From a bacterium (GTDB lineage: Bacteria > Electryoneota > RPQS01): a DNA stretch of 64,000 nt. The stretch is from contig JADJCU010000007.1 in assembly GCA_016703065.1 (NCBI GenBank), forward strand, positions 124,001 to 188,000. The letters run 5' to 3'. Shown here one piece after another: positions 63,088 to 64,000 of the stretch (within the stretch, counting starts at the first letter, position 1; the number at the start of each line of letters is the position of its first letter). The notes beneath the pieces were generated by a model. That model did no database searches. It was not told where the DNA came from and was given only the letters and a program-made list of their open reading frames with translations. A program made the position numbers and the translations under genes.

Positions 63088-63945
63088 ATGGCGCCGCCGC
63101 GCTGTGTCACAGTGGTAGTGGTGACTTACAACTCGGGAGATACGATTGACGGGTGTCTGCAAGCATTGACAGCCAGCGCGGGCGACCTCCTTGATTCCGT
63201 GATTCTGGTTGACAATGCGTCTACAGACGATTCGGTTTTCTGCGCGAATCGACACAGCGGTTTGCGTGTCATCAGCAACGATACTAACCTCGGTTTCAGC
63301 CGTGCCTGCAATATTGGCGCACGTGAAGCCGCCACGGACTACCTGCTCTTTCTGAATCCGGATGCGCAAATTGAACCGGACTCTCTAATGGAGCTCGTTG
63401 CGTTCATGTCAGCACGTCCACAGGCAGCGTGCTGCGGCCCGCTGATCACCGACGAGCGCGGCGTTCCCGATCCGGCTTGCCGACGCGGTTTTCCGACGCC
63501 TGTCAACGCGCTTGGCCGACTGTTCTTTCTGGAAAAATTGTTTCCGTCGAGCAGGAAATTCTCGAGCTATACATTGCCATGGCTGGGCTTCGACACGGAG
63601 GCCACGGTTGATTGCGTATCTGGCGCGTGCTTGATGATTCGGCGCGCGGAGTTTGAACAACTCGGCGGTTTTGATGAGCGCTTTTTCCTGTTCGGCGAGG
63701 ACATTGATCTTTGCAAGCGGGTGTCGGAACGTGGGCGCGAAACATGGTTTGTTCCGGCGGCGCGAATCGCGCACATAGGCGGTCATAGTATGCGGCAAGC
63801 CAATGACCGCGCGCAAGTGGAATTCTATCGCGCGATGCGGCTGTACATGGCAAAGCACTGGACCATCCTGCCGCGATGGCTTTATGCGATGATCAGTATT
63901 GGTATTAATTTCAGGGGTTGGTTGGAGAAATATATTGGACATTAG
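63088..63945 (+). CDS. GT2-family glycosyltransferase (rhamnosyltransferase-like)
   Basis: 285 residues. CVTVVVVTYNSGDTIDGCLQ, SVILVDNASTDDSV, NLGFSRACNIGAREA, YLLFLNPDAQIEPDS (metal site) and GACLMIRRAEFEQLGGFDERFFLFGEDIDLCKR are the hallmarks of WbbL-like enzymes. Its ATG abuts the preceding stop. It belongs to the surface-polysaccharide block with the GT2 gene before it. Sugar specificity unknown. Confidence 0.88.
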   Translation: MAPPRCVTVVVVTYNSGDTIDGCLQALTASAGDLLDSVILVDNASTDDSVFCANRHSGLRVISNDTNLGFSRACNIGAREAATDYLLFLNPDAQIEPDSLMELVAFMSARPQAACCGPLITDERGVPDPACRRGFPTPVNALGRLFFLEKLFPSSRKFSSYTLPWLGFDTEATVDCVSGACLMIRRAEFEQLGGFDERFFLFGEDIDLCKRVSERGRETWFVPAARIAHIGGHSMRQANDRAQVEFYRAMRLYMAKHWTILPRWLYAMISIGINFRGWLEKYIGH

Positions 63946-63987
63946 CACAGGTCTGATCATGCACTTCTGGTACGCAGGAGGCGACGA

Positions 63988-64000
63988 ATGAGCAGCGCTA
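63988..64000 (+). CDS. Start of a further gene, cut by the window end
   Basis: ATG preceded by GGAGG at 6 nt spacing. Only four codons (MSSA) are in view, so the product cannot be named. The preceding 42 nt after the GT2 gene hold nothing else. Confidence 0.45.

Overview
This window is a gene-dense, mostly plus-strand stretch of chromosome from a Gram-negative bacterium, probably an uncultured member of the FCB superphylum outside classical Bacteroidetes. The evidence is a secreted protein ending in a type IX secretion (T9SS) C-terminal sorting domain, a PorD-like (DUF4835) protein, PorV-like outer-membrane proteins, a complete Bat (aerotolerance-type) operon, a DUF2723 membrane glycosyltransferase, an LPS gene (lpxK), the MEP isoprenoid pathway (ispD, ispF) and a B12-dependent mutase subunit. 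Genes are tightly packed, many overlap by 4 nt (ATGA/GTGA), and GTG and TTG starts are common. Promoters recur as TTGAxx-17/18 nt-TATATT, a housekeeping sigma-70 pattern rather than the Bacteroidetes TAnnTTTG type.

Layout. 1-4.1 kb: end of a T9SS cargo protein, a Myb/SANT-like DNA-binding protein, hutH and a carboxymuconolactone-decarboxylase-fold gene. 4.2-10.6 kb: stress chaperones dnaK and clpB, separated by a hypothetical nuclease-like gene and a REP-associated transposase (RAYT) flanked by its palindromes. 10.7-23.0 kb: mcm B12 subunit, then yebC-ruvC-ruvA-ruvB-queA-ispD-ispF-gltX-ddl-ribD-ribE-ribBA-lipoprotein-dtd, a long run of abutting housekeeping genes. 23.0-35.8 kb: lexA with an SOS-like box in its promoter, divergent PorD-like/PorV-like genes, outer-membrane proteins, an amidase, murI, rho, glyA, nrdR and lpxK. 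36.0-41.7 kb: nuoJKLMN, the proton-pumping membrane subunits of complex I, under their own promoter. 41.8-47.2 kb, minus strand: alanine aminotransferase, POT/MFS transporter, glgB, crcB and tRNA-Asn. 47.2-48.2 kb: a tiny basic protein, a HIT protein and a TPR lipoprotein. 48.3-57.0 kb: moxR-DUF58-(membrane protein)-batA-batB-batC-batD-batE plus a SPOR lipoprotein. 57.0-64.0 kb: surface glycosylation (three GT2 enzymes and DUF2723/GT117), an outer-membrane barrel protein and purE.

The most striking property is the number of broken reading frames in conserved genes: dnaK, clpB (twice), ruvB, queA, lexA, a beta-barrel gene, an amidase, glyA (twice), nuoM, glgB and the POT transporter. Most can be repaired by one or two bases, usually in a homopolymer or dinucleotide run, which points to consensus sequencing error. 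dnaK (about 34 codons) and queA (about 95 codons) instead lack whole internal blocks, and the Clp_N domain of clpB is scrambled over several frames. These need read-level checking before any biological reading.

I did not find a clearly new defence or mobile system. The most interesting biological items are the RAYT/REP unit, a PorD-like gene whose promoter predicts a leaderless transcript and whose start codon overlaps that of a divergent gene, an orphan consensus promoter antisense to that gene, a promoter nested in the clpB terminator, and a RibBA with a substituted metal-ligand histidine.
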